Source: Staphylococcus auricularis
GTDB lineage: Bacteria > Bacillota > Bacilli > Staphylococcales > Staphylococcaceae
Assembly: GCF_001500315.1 (NCBI RefSeq)
Contig: NZ_LLER01000002.1
Location: forward strand, 186,001 to 250,000
DNA length: 64,000 nucleotides
Reading direction: 5' to 3'
The position numbers were made by a program, and so were the translations under genes. Shown piece by piece: positions 1 through 7,999 of the stretch. Position 1 is the stretch's first letter. Every line of letters starts with the position of its first letter. The notes under the pieces are model-generated. The model saw only the letters and a program-made list of their open reading frames with translations. It ran no database searches and had not been told where the DNA came from.

Positions 1-61
1 TATTTTGAGCACAACATATAACTTCATCTTTGAATAATGGATTTGTAGTAGATATCATCTT

Positions 62-1474
62 ATGACACAATTACCAAAAGATTTTGTATTAGGAGCAGCC
101 ACTGCAGCTTATCAAGTAGAGGGTGCTAGTACAGAAGACGGAAAAGGCCGCGTAAGTTGGGACGCATTTTTAGAAAAGCAAGGGCGCTTTAGCCCAGACC
201 CTGCAAGTGATTTTTATCATCGTTATGAAGAAGATATTAAACTCGCTTCAGAATATGGAGTAAAAGCCCTCCGTATTTCGATAGCCTGGTCGCGCATTAT
301 TCCAGATGGTACAGGTGACATAAACGAAAAAGGAATTGAATATTATAGAAACGTATTAGAAACATGTCATAAATATCATGTGGAACCTTACGTGACATTA
401 CATCACTTTGATACACCAGAGCCTTTACATTTTGCCGGAGATTGGTCGAATAAAGATCAGATTGACGCATTTGCACGCTTTGCTGAAATCGTTTTTGAGC
501 AGTATCATGATCTCGTGAAATATTGGGTGACGATTAACGAACCGATTGCCTATGTATTAGGGCAGTATATTACAGGTGCTTTTCCTCCAGGTGAAAAGTA
601 CAATACGTTGAAATGTTTACAAGCGCAACACAATCAACTCGTGGCACATAGTCGAGTGGTTAACTTGTTTAAGGAAAAGGGCTATGAAGGTGAAATTGGT
701 CTGGTTCATGCGTTAACGCAATTCTACAGTATCGACGACAAGTTAGAAAACCAAATCGCGACATATAAACATGATATTTTTATGAATGGCTTTTTACTAG
801 ATGGCACTTTTTTAGGCCATTATAGTTTAGAAAAGCTAAGCACAGTACAACAAATACTTGGAGATCAATTTAGTAACTTAGAAATGAAACAGGATGAGCT
901 CGCAGAAATGGGCAAAGCGAGCCAACAATTAGACTTTATCGGTATCAACTATTACCAAAGTAACTGGATTAAAGCCCACAATGAGGAAAGCTTGATTCAT
1001 CATAATGGTACTGGGGAAAAAGGAACAGCGATTTTCCGTGTGAAAGGCATTGGAGAAGTCGCTAAAAATGAAGCGATTCCGCGTAATGATTGGGATTGGT
1101 ACATTTATCCTGAAGGCCTTAGAGATATGATGATTCGCATCAAAGAAGATCATCCTAACTATAATAAAATCTACATTACAGAGAATGGTTTAGGGTACAA
1201 AGATGTGCTTGAAAGCGATGGCTCTGTACATGATAAAGCACGCATTGATTATGTCAAAGGCCATATAGAAGCGGTCGAAGAAGCTTATGTAAAACACGAT
1301 GTTAATGTGAAAGGCTACTTCATTTGGTCATTACAAGATATGTTTAGTTGGTCTAACGGTTACAACAAACGCTATGGTTTATTCTATATCGATTTTGAAA
1401 CACAAAAACGATATGTGAAAGATAGCGCGTATTGGTACAAGAAATTATCAGAAGCTATCGATCAGCAAGAATAA
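62..1474 (+). CDS. lacG: 6-phospho-beta-galactosidase LacG (GH1)
   Basis: Glycoside hydrolase family 1, 470 aa, the usual LacG length. It should hydrolyse lactose-6-phosphate, delivered by the lactose PTS, to glucose and galactose-6-phosphate in the cytosol. The acid/base glutamate is Glu160 in TINEP and the nucleophile is Glu374 in YITENG. The C-terminal Ser429, Lys436 and Tyr438 (in SWSNGYNKRYG) line up with the phosphate-binding residues known from lactococcal LacG, which separates it from plain beta-glucosidases. The start matches the family N-terminus, but no convincing Shine-Dalgarno precedes it. The tagatose genes lacABCD lie about 1.5 kb away on the opposite strand, so the locus is not the standard lacABCDFEG operon. 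lacF and lacE would have to lie left of the window or elsewhere. Confidence 0.93.
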   Translation: MTQLPKDFVLGAATAAYQVEGASTEDGKGRVSWDAFLEKQGRFSPDPASDFYHRYEEDIKLASEYGVKALRISIAWSRIIPDGTGDINEKGIEYYRNVLETCHKYHVEPYVTLHHFDTPEPLHFAGDWSNKDQIDAFARFAEIVFEQYHDLVKYWVTINEPIAYVLGQYITGAFPPGEKYNTLKCLQAQHNQLVAHSRVVNLFKEKGYEGEIGLVHALTQFYSIDDKLENQIATYKHDIFMNGFLLDGTFLGHYSLEKLSTVQQILGDQFSNLEMKQDELAEMGKASQQLDFIGINYYQSNWIKAHNEESLIHHNGTGEKGTAIFRVKGIGEVAKNEAIPRNDWDWYIYPEGLRDMMIRIKEDHPNYNKIYITENGLGYKDVLESDGSVHDKARIDYVKGHIEAVEEAYVKHDVNVKGYFIWSLQDMFSWSNGYNKRYGLFYIDFETQKRYVKDSAYWYKKLSEAIDQQE

Positions 1475-1512
1475 GTATAAGTCTTTTAAAAATGATAGAT
1501 TCACTATATGTT

Positions 1513-1554
1513 CAGCAACTTTATCCTAACACGTGGGGTGAAGTTGCTGTTTTA
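1513..1554 (+). terminator. Rho-independent terminator after lacG
   Basis: A 9-bp stem (1513-1521 with 1541-1549, CAGCAACTT/AAGTTGCTG) with a 19-nt loop, followed by a short T-rich tract, 38 nt after the lacG stop. Confidence 0.75.
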
Positions 1555-1644
1555 TTAGAGATTGTTTGTGTTAGTCATTGCGAAATACAGTCAGTCATCT
1601 TATTATAAATAGTAAGAAAATTGAGAAAACGACGAGGACAGATT

Positions 1645-2904
1645 ATGAAAAACTTTGATATATCTACATCTAACATTTATAAATTATTATATGGTAGGGT
1701 ACTTACGAATATTGGTGATAGTATCATACTTATCTCACTCACCTGGTATGTCGCAACCCAATATCATAATACATTTTATTTAGGTTTGATCGGTGTCATC
1801 GTCGGGATAATAGATATATTAATGATTTTTATAGGCCCTATACTCGATCGATATAACACGGTCAAAATTTTATATTTCAGTACATTCCTTCAAATTATCA
1901 TTGTTATAGGTATGACGTTGTTATTTTATTTTAATATTGTTCATTTGATAGGATTATTTTTGTTATTAAGTGTTTCTCTAGTCTGTTCTTCTGTTATTTA
2001 TCCTGCTGAAAATGTGCTCATACCTAAAATTTCTAAAAGTAAAGAAGAAATAATGAAACATAATTCACTGTTTCAAGTTACCTATAAAGGGATGGATATT
2101 GTACTAGATGGCATGGTAGGGGTCATATTGAGTGTGCTCATGATACAGACGTTGTTTACTATTAATATTGCCATCTTTGTCGTCGCATTTTTTATGTTTA
2201 AACTGTTGAAACTTAAATCAACTAACGTTAATCAAGATGATCAAAAGAATAAGCCCAATCCTACTTTCTTTGAAGACTATATCCAAGATTTAAAGGATGG
2301 TTTACATTATGTAGCTCATAAAACCATTTTAAAATTATTAATTCCTTTATCCATCGTTAACTTCGCAATTTCTGCAGTTGCTGTCGTTTATCCCAAAATG
2401 GCTGTGGCTCAAGGTCATGATAGTATTAATTATGGTCTTATGTTATTTATTAATGGTTTAGGTATGATTGTCGGATTTTTAATAGGACCGACAATTATTA
2501 AAAGATTAAATTTCAGTCACTTACTGTTTGTGAATTTTGTGTGTTTAGGATTAGTTTGGTTAGTTATTTTTGTGATCAGTCCGAACTATTTTCTCGTTAC
2601 CTTGAGTTTATTGTTCATATCCAACCTATTCATTGGCATAATTAACTTAACATTTATTAATGCTTTCCAAATACTACCGCCTGAACATATGCTGGGAAGG
2701 GTAGCAACGACGAATGAGACTTTACTGAGCTTATTAATGCCGTTGGGTGCTTTCATTGGCGGCATATTACCGAATCTTTTTGAAACGATTAATGTGAATT
2801 TTATACTCCTGAGTTTAATGAGTATCGTGATTGCAATATTTTATTTATTAGATAAAGATATGAGACAAATTAAATCCCTCAATCATATGGAAATAGAATC
2901 ATAA
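1645..2904 (+). CDS. MFS transporter, MFS_3/macrolide-efflux-like
   Basis: A 419-aa integral membrane protein with about 12 hydrophobic segments and a hydrophilic central loop (around residues 195-220, KSTNVNQDDQKNK), as expected for a two-bundle major facilitator. The N-terminal pattern (GRVLTNIGDSIILISLTWYV) is typical of the MFS_3 group that includes Mef-type efflux proteins. The ATG at 1645 is preferred over an upstream in-frame TTG at 1621 because GAGG at 1634-1637 sits at a good distance. It lies between lacG and the end of lacD, transcribed with lacG but after a terminator, so it may have its own promoter. The substrate cannot be read from sequence, and export of drugs or peptides is only a family-level guess. 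Nothing ties it to lactose use except position. Confidence 0.75.
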   Translation: MKNFDISTSNIYKLLYGRVLTNIGDSIILISLTWYVATQYHNTFYLGLIGVIVGIIDILMIFIGPILDRYNTVKILYFSTFLQIIIVIGMTLLFYFNIVHLIGLFLLLSVSLVCSSVIYPAENVLIPKISKSKEEIMKHNSLFQVTYKGMDIVLDGMVGVILSVLMIQTLFTINIAIFVVAFFMFKLLKLKSTNVNQDDQKNKPNPTFFEDYIQDLKDGLHYVAHKTILKLLIPLSIVNFAISAVAVVYPKMAVAQGHDSINYGLMLFINGLGMIVGFLIGPTIIKRLNFSHLLFVNFVCLGLVWLVIFVISPNYFLVTLSLLFISNLFIGIINLTFINAFQILPPEHMLGRVATTNETLLSLLMPLGAFIGGILPNLFETINVNFILLSLMSIVIAIFYLLDKDMRQIKSLNHMEIES

Positions 2905-2933
2905 ATCAAATAGCTACCGAAGCATAAAATATT

Positions 2934-2979
2934 AAAAGTGATGATTACCCGATTAAGGTTGAGTAATCATCACTTTTTT
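2934..2979. terminator. Bidirectional terminator between MFS gene and lacD
   Basis: A 15-bp perfect stem (2934-2948 with 2963-2977) flanked by A-rich and T-rich tracts. It lies between convergent genes and can serve both. Confidence 0.85.
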
Positions 2980-3004
2980 ATTAGGAGGTTTATAGATTGT
3001 TTAA

Positions 3005-3946
3005 TTAGTTTAATTCAATAGGTGTCGCTGTTGTTTTTAATATTTCGTTAAGTGTTTCAATATTCGATTTTCCTTGTGTATTGAACCATTCTGTCACAGC
3101 TTCTGGTCCTTCAGAGAAATGAAGTGTCGCATCTTTCCATGTTGCACGACCGCATAATACACCATTAAACGTAGAACCTGCTTCTTTGGCGAAACGTAAC
3201 GTTTCTTGGAACAATTCTGCAGTGACACCCGCGCTTAAGTAAATGTAAGGTAATGATGTCGAAGCGGCTTGGTCTTTGAAATATTGTGCGGCTTCTGCTT
3301 TGCTGTAAAGTACTTCTTCGCCATACCCTTCGACAAAGTTCATGTTAACAGGGACTTCGACTTTCAATACATCTACATTAAAACGTGGATCTGAATAGGT
3401 GCGCATTGCTTCAATAACTTTGTGTGGCTTCACTTTCGCATATTCACTAGATGAAGCATCAGCAATATTCGCATCATAAGATACAAGCTCTAAAAACAGA
3501 GGAATCTCTTCAGCAAGACATTCACTCCCTACACGCTCTACGAATGCTTCTTTTTGTTTATTGATAGTCTCATCCTCGTCAACATCTACATAGACAAGTA
3601 ACTTAATTGCATCTGCACCTTTTGCTTTTAATTGTTTGACTGACCAGGTATCAAGTAAATCTGGTAAACGACCTGTTTGTGTGGTATCGTATCCTGTTTT
3701 TTCATAAGCGAGGAGTAAACCACAAGAAGCATCGCGTTGTTCAGAAGCAGGGAGTCCATATTCTGGGTCTAATAGAATACTTGAGGCATAAGGTGTTAAG
3801 TTTTGCGAAACCTGTGTCTTAAATTGTTCAATATCTGCCACTGAGGCATCTTCACCAAGTAACTTACGTAATGCACCACGTTGGTCGATTGCGAGTGCTG
3901 CAATATAACCATCGTCGTTTAATAGGGGTTCGATTGTTTTAGTCAT
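3005..3946 (-). CDS. lacD: Tagatose 1,6-diphosphate aldolase LacD
   Basis: Class I aldolase of the LacD family, 313 aa from the ATG at 3946. It splits tagatose-1,6-bisphosphate into dihydroxyacetone phosphate and glyceraldehyde-3-phosphate, the last step of the tagatose-6-phosphate pathway. Family motifs include [36 protein letters not shown] and [10 protein letters not shown]. Lys195 in the last is the likely Schiff-base lysine. The reading frame stays open upstream to 4060, but AAGGTGG lies just before 3946 and the protein aligns with the family from there. It overlaps the end of lacC by 8 bp, which indicates translational coupling. It is slightly shorter than S. aureus LacD, which I recall as about 326 aa. 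Because lacC is frameshifted, LacD may lack its substrate in this strain unless another kinase supplies it. Confidence 0.93.
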   Translation of the reverse strand: MTKTIEPLLNDDGYIAALAIDQRGALRKLLGEDASVADIEQFKTQVSQNLTPYASSILLDPEYGLPASEQRDASCGLLLAYEKTGYDTTQTGRLPDLLDTWSVKQLKAKGADAIKLLVYVDVDEDETINKQKEAFVERVGSECLAEEIPLFLELVSYDANIADASSSEYAKVKPHKVIEAMRTYSDPRFNVDVLKVEVPVNMNFVEGYGEEVLYSKAEAAQYFKDQAASTSLPYIYLSAGVTAELFQETLRFAKEAGSTFNGVLCGRATWKDATLHFSEGPEAVTEWFNTQGKSNIETLNEILKTTATPIELN

Positions 3947-4891
3947 GTTGTTGTGCCACCTTTGTACAATTAATTTGTGATAAAACGTGTTGATAATTTG
4001 TGAGATCGATATAACCAGTGCGGTGTTCCATTGCATTACAAACACCGGCAGCCATCGCATATTTTGTTGCTTCTACAGATGATTGAGTTTGTGCTAAACC
4101 ATAACAGAAACCAGCGACTGAGCTATCGCCTGAACCGACTGGGTTCACTACTTTAATCTTTGGAATAGTATATTGATAGCATGTTTCCTTTGTGCGAAGT
4201 ACAGCACCTTCAGCACCTTGGGACAACAATATATTTGGAATGTGTGCAAGGTGAGATGCCGTTAAAATTTCTCTAACGTCCTTAGATGCATTATCATTAA
4301 CGAGCATGGCTAGCTCTTCACTGTTTGGTTTAATTAAATAGGGTGGACAGTGTTGAGAATGCAAAATAGCATTTTTTAATGCTTCACCAGAAGTGTCCAA
4401 ACATACTTTTTCTGAGCTTCATGTGCAATTTCTAATAAACGGACATAGTACATTGTGTCGAAACCTTTAGGTAAGCTACCAGAAATCGTGATGAAGTCGT
4501 AATCAGTGATTAATTTTGCGAAATGTTCTAAAAACTGTTGTGGCATCTCTGTAGGGTGTGTCGCACCAGATTCTAATATTTCTGTTTGACTGTGATCACT
4601 GTTGATTGCGATACATAAACGTGTTTCGACCGGAGAAGAGATAAATTGATGATCCATGTTGGAACGATCTAAATCCGCTTTAAGCCATTCACCAAAATGG
4701 CCTCCTACAATCCCTGTACAACTAACATTCAAATTTAATAGATGTGCCACTCTAGCAACGTTTAAACCTTTTCCTCCTGCTGATTTAAAAGATTGTTCCG
4801 TACGTTGTACTTTATCTATTTGAAAATCGGGGATAGGGTAATTAATATCGATCGCTGGATTCAGTGTTACAGTTAATAACTTATGAGACAT
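3939..4891 (-). pseudogene. lacC: Tagatose-6-phosphate kinase LacC, frameshifted
   Basis: PfkB/ribokinase-family kinase that would phosphorylate tagatose-6-phosphate at C1. The gene is split into two frames. Residues 1 to about 155 (4891 down to about 4400) carry LTVTLNPAID and the AGGKGLNVARV substrate motif. The second frame (about 4400 to 3939) carries NPVGSGDSSVAGF, the ATP/anion-hole motif with the catalytic Asp. At 4399-4401 the minus strand reads GTTTGG where GTTTTGG would restore continuous Tyr-Val-Leu-Asp-Thr-Ser-Gly, so one T is missing from a short T run. Restored length would be about 317 aa, normal for LacC. A base-calling error in a homopolymer cannot be excluded. The start overlaps the lacB stop by 1 base, and the end overlaps lacD. 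Confidence 0.88.
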
Positions 4892-5406
4892 TAGTCTGTG
4901 TACTCTCCGTTATCCCACTTCGTTAAATAAGATTTGAACATGTCATTATCGTAATGTACATCTTCTGCTTTCAATGTATCGTTCATCGCTTCAATCAATT
5001 TATCCTTTTCTGGTGTTGCTTCGTATTCTGTTGAAAGGAATGTTTCGATGATATTAATGATTAAATCATAACCTGTCACTTTTCCTCCAACTGCAATCAC
5101 ATTACAGTCATATTCTGTACGCGCTAATCGTGCACTTGTCGCATCACGTACGAGGGCTACACGCGCACCAGGTACTTTATTTGCTGAGACACTAATTCCT
5201 ACACCTGTGCCACAGAGGACGATGCCATAGTCAGCTTCTTTATTGACGACACTTTGTGCAGCTAATGTGCCATAGATAGGATAATGTGTACGGTGAAAGT
5301 CATAGGTACCATGGTCGATCACTTCATGACCTAAATTTTTAAGATACGTAACGATATTCATTTTGATGTCTGTAACGATATGGTCACAACCAATTGCTAT
5401 TTTCAT
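4891..5406 (-). CDS. lacB: Galactose-6-phosphate isomerase subunit LacB
   Basis: A 171-aa member of the RpiB/LacAB family. With LacA it forms the heteromeric isomerase converting galactose-6-phosphate to tagatose-6-phosphate. The N-terminus MKIAIGCDHI and the CGTGVGISVSANKVPGARVA motif hold the phosphate-binding loop and the family cysteine. GGAGGAATCAGC precedes the ATG as a strong ribosome site. It sits 13 bp after lacA and overlaps lacC by 1 base, so the four lac genes form one transcription unit. Length equals that of other staphylococcal LacB proteins as I recall them. It could be mistaken for RpiB, but pairing with LacA and the lacC/lacD neighbours settle the role. Confidence 0.94.
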   Translation of the reverse strand: MKIAIGCDHIVTDIKMNIVTYLKNLGHEVIDHGTYDFHRTHYPIYGTLAAQSVVNKEADYGIVLCGTGVGISVSANKVPGARVALVRDATSARLARTEYDCNVIAVGGKVTGYDLIINIIETFLSTEYEATPEKDKLIEAMNDTLKAEDVHYDNDMFKSYLTKWDNGEYTD

Positions 5407-5419
5407 GCTGATTCCTCCA

Positions 5420-5851
5420 TTAACATAAGTGATTTAACATATCGATGCGAATTTGGTGACGACCACCATCGTATGTTGCTTGTAAAAATGTACGTACGCA
5501 ATTAAGTGCAACCAGTATACCTACAGTTTCACTACCTAATGTAATGACATTCGTATTGTTGTGACGGCATGTCATTTTCGCAGATTGTTCGTCTGAAATC
5601 ATCGCACAGATAATATTTTTATACTTATTAGCTAAAATAAACGGTGCGATACTATAGCGATCGATAATGATCCCTTTACTGCCTGAATGTGCAGCCACGC
5701 GTTCTGTTAAAGCACGTGTGATTTCTGTGATATCATCTGAAGGTTGTTCAATTGCGAGATCAATCACCTCATAATCATGTGCTGTTAAATCATCAATAAT
5801 GCGTTGTTTTAACGTCTGTGATGCTTGGTCTGAATGAATAAAAATAGACAT
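5420..5851 (-). CDS. lacA: Galactose-6-phosphate isomerase subunit LacA
   Basis: A 143-aa RpiB/LacAB-family protein, the partner of LacB. It starts MSIFIHSDQASQTLKQRI and has the LacA-type active-site region around GSKGIIIDRYSIAPFILANK, where the GTG loop of LacB is replaced. It is the first gene of the lac unit, about 41 nt downstream of the -10 of a strong promoter. The ribosome site is weak (TAGGCACCC just before the ATG), in contrast with lacB. The C-terminus is shortened but intact (HQIRIDMLNHLC). LacR, encoded just upstream on the same strand, is the probable repressor. Confidence 0.93.
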   Translation of the reverse strand: MSIFIHSDQASQTLKQRIIDDLTAHDYEVIDLAIEQPSDDITEITRALTERVAAHSGSKGIIIDRYSIAPFILANKYKNIICAMISDEQSAKMTCRHNNTNVITLGSETVGILVALNCVRTFLQATYDGGRHQIRIDMLNHLC

Positions 5852-5892
5852 GGGTGCCTACTGTTCGAAAATGTTTTTTTTGTGCTATTTAA

Positions 5893-5921
5893 ACTATACA
5901 CATTTTCATTTTGCCTGTCAA
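5893..5921 (-). promoter_or_regulatory. lacABCD promoter with candidate LacR operator
   Basis: On the minus strand TTGACA (5921-5916), a 17-nt spacer and TATAGT (5898-5893) form a near-consensus sigma-A promoter upstream of lacA. An inverted repeat GAAAATGT (5867-5874) / ACATTTTC (5900-5907) brackets the -10 region and start site, which suits a DeoR-type repressor. The LacR assignment is inference. Confidence 0.75.
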
Positions 5922-6040
5922 TTTACTACGTGTATATCTACAAGAAAGTCATGTAGTTGTGTCAATATTACGAAATTTAATGAAGAAAAAGGAGAAGGAG
6001 GTCAAAATCAGATGGATAAAAACGTTTGAAATAGCTCAAC

Positions 6041-6089
6041 AAAGCAAAAAATACTGAGAACACATGTTGATGAATGTGCTCTCAGTATT
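6041..6089 (-). terminator. Terminator after lacR
   Basis: A 15-bp stem (6050-6064 with 6075-6089) with a 10-nt loop, followed on the minus strand by a T run. It lies 7 bp beyond the lacR stop and insulates lacR from lacA. Confidence 0.85.
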
Positions 6090-6095
6090 ATGAAT

Positions 6096-6845
6096 TTAAT
6101 ATATTTTCGTATAGTCGCTATAACTTTCGTATACAGAAGAATCTAGTGCATCATCCGTGATAATACCTGTAAGCTGTGCAATATCATAGAATTCGATGAA
6201 TGCCCGGATGTTAAATTTAGACTGATCTGCAGTGATATATTTTTCTTTGGATTGGTCTAAAATGATTTTATTTGCTTGTGCTTCCTCTTCATTTGCGGTA
6301 CTGACATATTGATTGTAGATACCATTTGCGCCGATAAAGCATTTATCGATATTCAAGCGCTCTAATACTGCGTTGGCTAGTACGCCGACAAACGTTCCTG
6401 TCTTCGTTCGATAACGTCCACCTACGAGCACGACATCAATATGATCATGATGGGTATACTGTTGGAAAATATGTAGCGAATTAGTGATGATATGTAAAGA
6501 TTTATCGTTTAAATATGGATATAATGATTCATTTGTCGTACCTGAACCGATAAAGACTGTATCACCATCTTGTATCAATGCACTTGCTTTTTGCGCTATT
6601 TCAGATTTAGACGCACTTTGTAAGGCTTTCTTTTCATCGTTGGCTAATTCGTTATAGTATTGCTCAGGTAATACTGCGCCTCCGTGTACACGAATGAGCT
6701 GTTTGTGATTTTCCAATTCTTTCAAATCTCTTCTGACGGTCATCTGAGCGACATCCATTTCTTCAGATAGCGCATTAACTGATACCGTTCCCGCTGATTT
6801 TAACTTGTCTAGTATAATTTGATGTCTCGCTTCTTTAATATTCAT
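6096..6845 (-). CDS. lacR: DeoR-family lactose phosphotransferase repressor LacR
   Basis: A 249-aa DeoR-family regulator. Residues 1-55 hold the winged helix-turn-helix (KSAGTVSVNALSEEMDVAQM then TVRRDLKELE) and the typical RVHGGAV hinge. The C-terminal DeoRC sugar-phosphate sensor contains GSGTTNESLYPYL and VLVGGRYRTKTGTFVG. In staphylococci and streptococci LacR represses the lac operon and is released by tagatose-6-phosphate. It is encoded immediately upstream of lacA in the same direction but separated by its own terminator and the lacA promoter. A TATAAT at 6891-6896 (minus strand) may be its -10. If lacC is truly broken, tagatose-6-phosphate would accumulate and could keep the operon induced. 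Confidence 0.9.
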   Translation of the reverse strand: MNIKEARHQIILDKLKSAGTVSVNALSEEMDVAQMTVRRDLKELENHKQLIRVHGGAVLPEQYYNELANDEKKALQSASKSEIAQKASALIQDGDTVFIGSGTTNESLYPYLNDKSLHIITNSLHIFQQYTHHDHIDVVLVGGRYRTKTGTFVGVLANAVLERLNIDKCFIGANGIYNQYVSTANEEEAQANKIILDQSKEKYITADQSKFNIRAFIEFYDIAQLTGIITDDALDSSVYESYSDYTKIY

Positions 6846-7061
6846 AACTTCACTACCTAAATCTATCTCAAATTTTCTTTATTATAACATAACAAAAAAT
6901 ATTAAGTTAGGAACGTAATTAGAAAATATAAATAACTCTATTTAGCACCGCTTATGAATCGTTCACAATATATTTTTAGTAATGGTGCTCACAAAAATAG
7001 TAGAGGGGAGATAAGTAAAAAGATAAATAAAATGGGGGATGTTAAACGAAATATAGCAAAT

Positions 7062-7090
7062 AAAAAAAGCTTCTCCGAAGAGAAGCTTTT
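7062..7090 (-). terminator. qox operon terminator
   Basis: An 11-bp perfect stem (7065-7075 with 7080-7090) with a CGAA tetraloop and a T run on the minus strand, 17 bp beyond qoxD. Confidence 0.92.
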
Positions 7091-7106
7091 CCCAAAAATG
7101 GGTGCC

Positions 7107-7397
7107 TTACATATGGCTTCCGTGTCCACCTTGCATTACCCAATAAGTACCGACAACGATAACTAATGTGATGATAATTGCAAAGAGAACTTTGAACCCT
7201 TGTAGATTTCCGTCTTTACCTTCAGTTAAGTGCATGAACATAAGTAATTGAACTGCAGCTTGGATGAAAGCAAATCCGAAAATAATTGTAATCTTAGTAT
7301 TTAAAGGCATTGATGTGTATAGAGTTACGAACACGGCCAAAATTGTAAGTACGATCGAAGCGATAAAACCTACTGTGTGTTTTAATATAGTATTCAT
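7107..7397 (-). CDS. qoxD: Quinol oxidase aa3 subunit IV QoxD
   Basis: A 96-aa protein of the cytochrome o ubiquinol/quinol oxidase subunit IV family, with three predicted transmembrane helices (roughly residues 8-28, 34-57 and 68-90) and a short His-containing tail (QGGHGSHM). It is thought to assist assembly of the haem-copper oxidase in the membrane. It is the last gene of qoxABCD, overlapping qoxC by 4 bp (ATGA), and is followed by the operon terminator. Confidence 0.93.
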   Translation of the reverse strand: MNTILKHTVGFIASIVLTILAVFVTLYTSMPLNTKITIIFGFAFIQAAVQLLMFMHLTEGKDGNLQGFKVLFAIIITLVIVVGTYWVMQGGHGSHM

Positions 7398-7999
7398 CCG
7401 CTATACACCATCCCTATCATATATACGGCAGTGAAGATGAAGATCCAAACAACATCTAAGAAGTGCCAGTATAAACTTACTATAAATAATTTTGGAGCAT
7501 TGTCTTTATTCAAGCCGCGCATTGCAACTTGGATAAGTAAACCAATAATCCAAACAATACCCAAGGAAACGTGGGCACCGTGTGTTCCTAACAAGATGAA
7601 GAAACTTGACCAATAAGAACCAATGGTTGGATTAACTCCTTCAGAGGCATAGTGTGCGAACTCATAAATTTCGAATCCGACGAACACAACACCTAATAGC
7701 ACTGTGATAATCATCCAAAGCATCATTTTGCTTTGAGCTTCTTTACGCATGTAGTAAATTGCAATACCACATGTGTAAGAACTGATTAATAATGCAAACG
7801 TCATTATTAATACAAGGGGTAGTTCGAAGAGATCAGTAGTTAATTTACCACCATAACTACCACCGTGTTGTAACGTTAAAAGAGCTGCAAATAACGTACC
7901 AAATAATGAGAATTCAGCTGTAAGGAAAACCCAGAAGCCAAGTTTATTCAAATTACCTTCGTGCGTACGTGAATCAATAGTGTTCACCTCATGACTCAT
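7394..7999 (-). CDS. qoxC: Quinol oxidase aa3 subunit III QoxC
   Basis: A 201-aa haem-copper oxidase subunit III with five predicted transmembrane helices. Motifs such as [20 protein letters not shown] near the N-terminus, [16 protein letters not shown] in the middle and [17 protein letters not shown] near the end are characteristic. It binds no metal and stabilises subunit I. It overlaps qoxB by 11 bp and qoxD by 4 bp, so all subunits are translationally coupled. Confidence 0.95.
   Translation of the reverse strand: MSHEVNTIDSRTHEGNLNKLGFWVFLTAEFSLFGTLFAALLTLQHGGSYGGKLTTDLFELPLVLIMTFALLISSYTCGIAIYYMRKEAQSKMMLWMIITVLLGVVFVGFEIYEFAHYASEGVNPTIGSYWSSFFILLGTHGAHVSLGIVWIIGLLIQVAMRGLNKDNAPKLFIVSLYWHFLDVVWIFIFTAVYMIGMVYSG

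Noticed and set aside
3947..4060. Upstream extension of the lacD reading frame
   Set aside because: It lies wholly within the lacC coding end. LacD homology and AAGGTGG support the start at 3946.
6954..7166. 70-codon plus-strand frame after lacR
   Set aside because: It runs through the qox terminator hairpin and into antisense of qoxD, has no homology and no good ribosome site.
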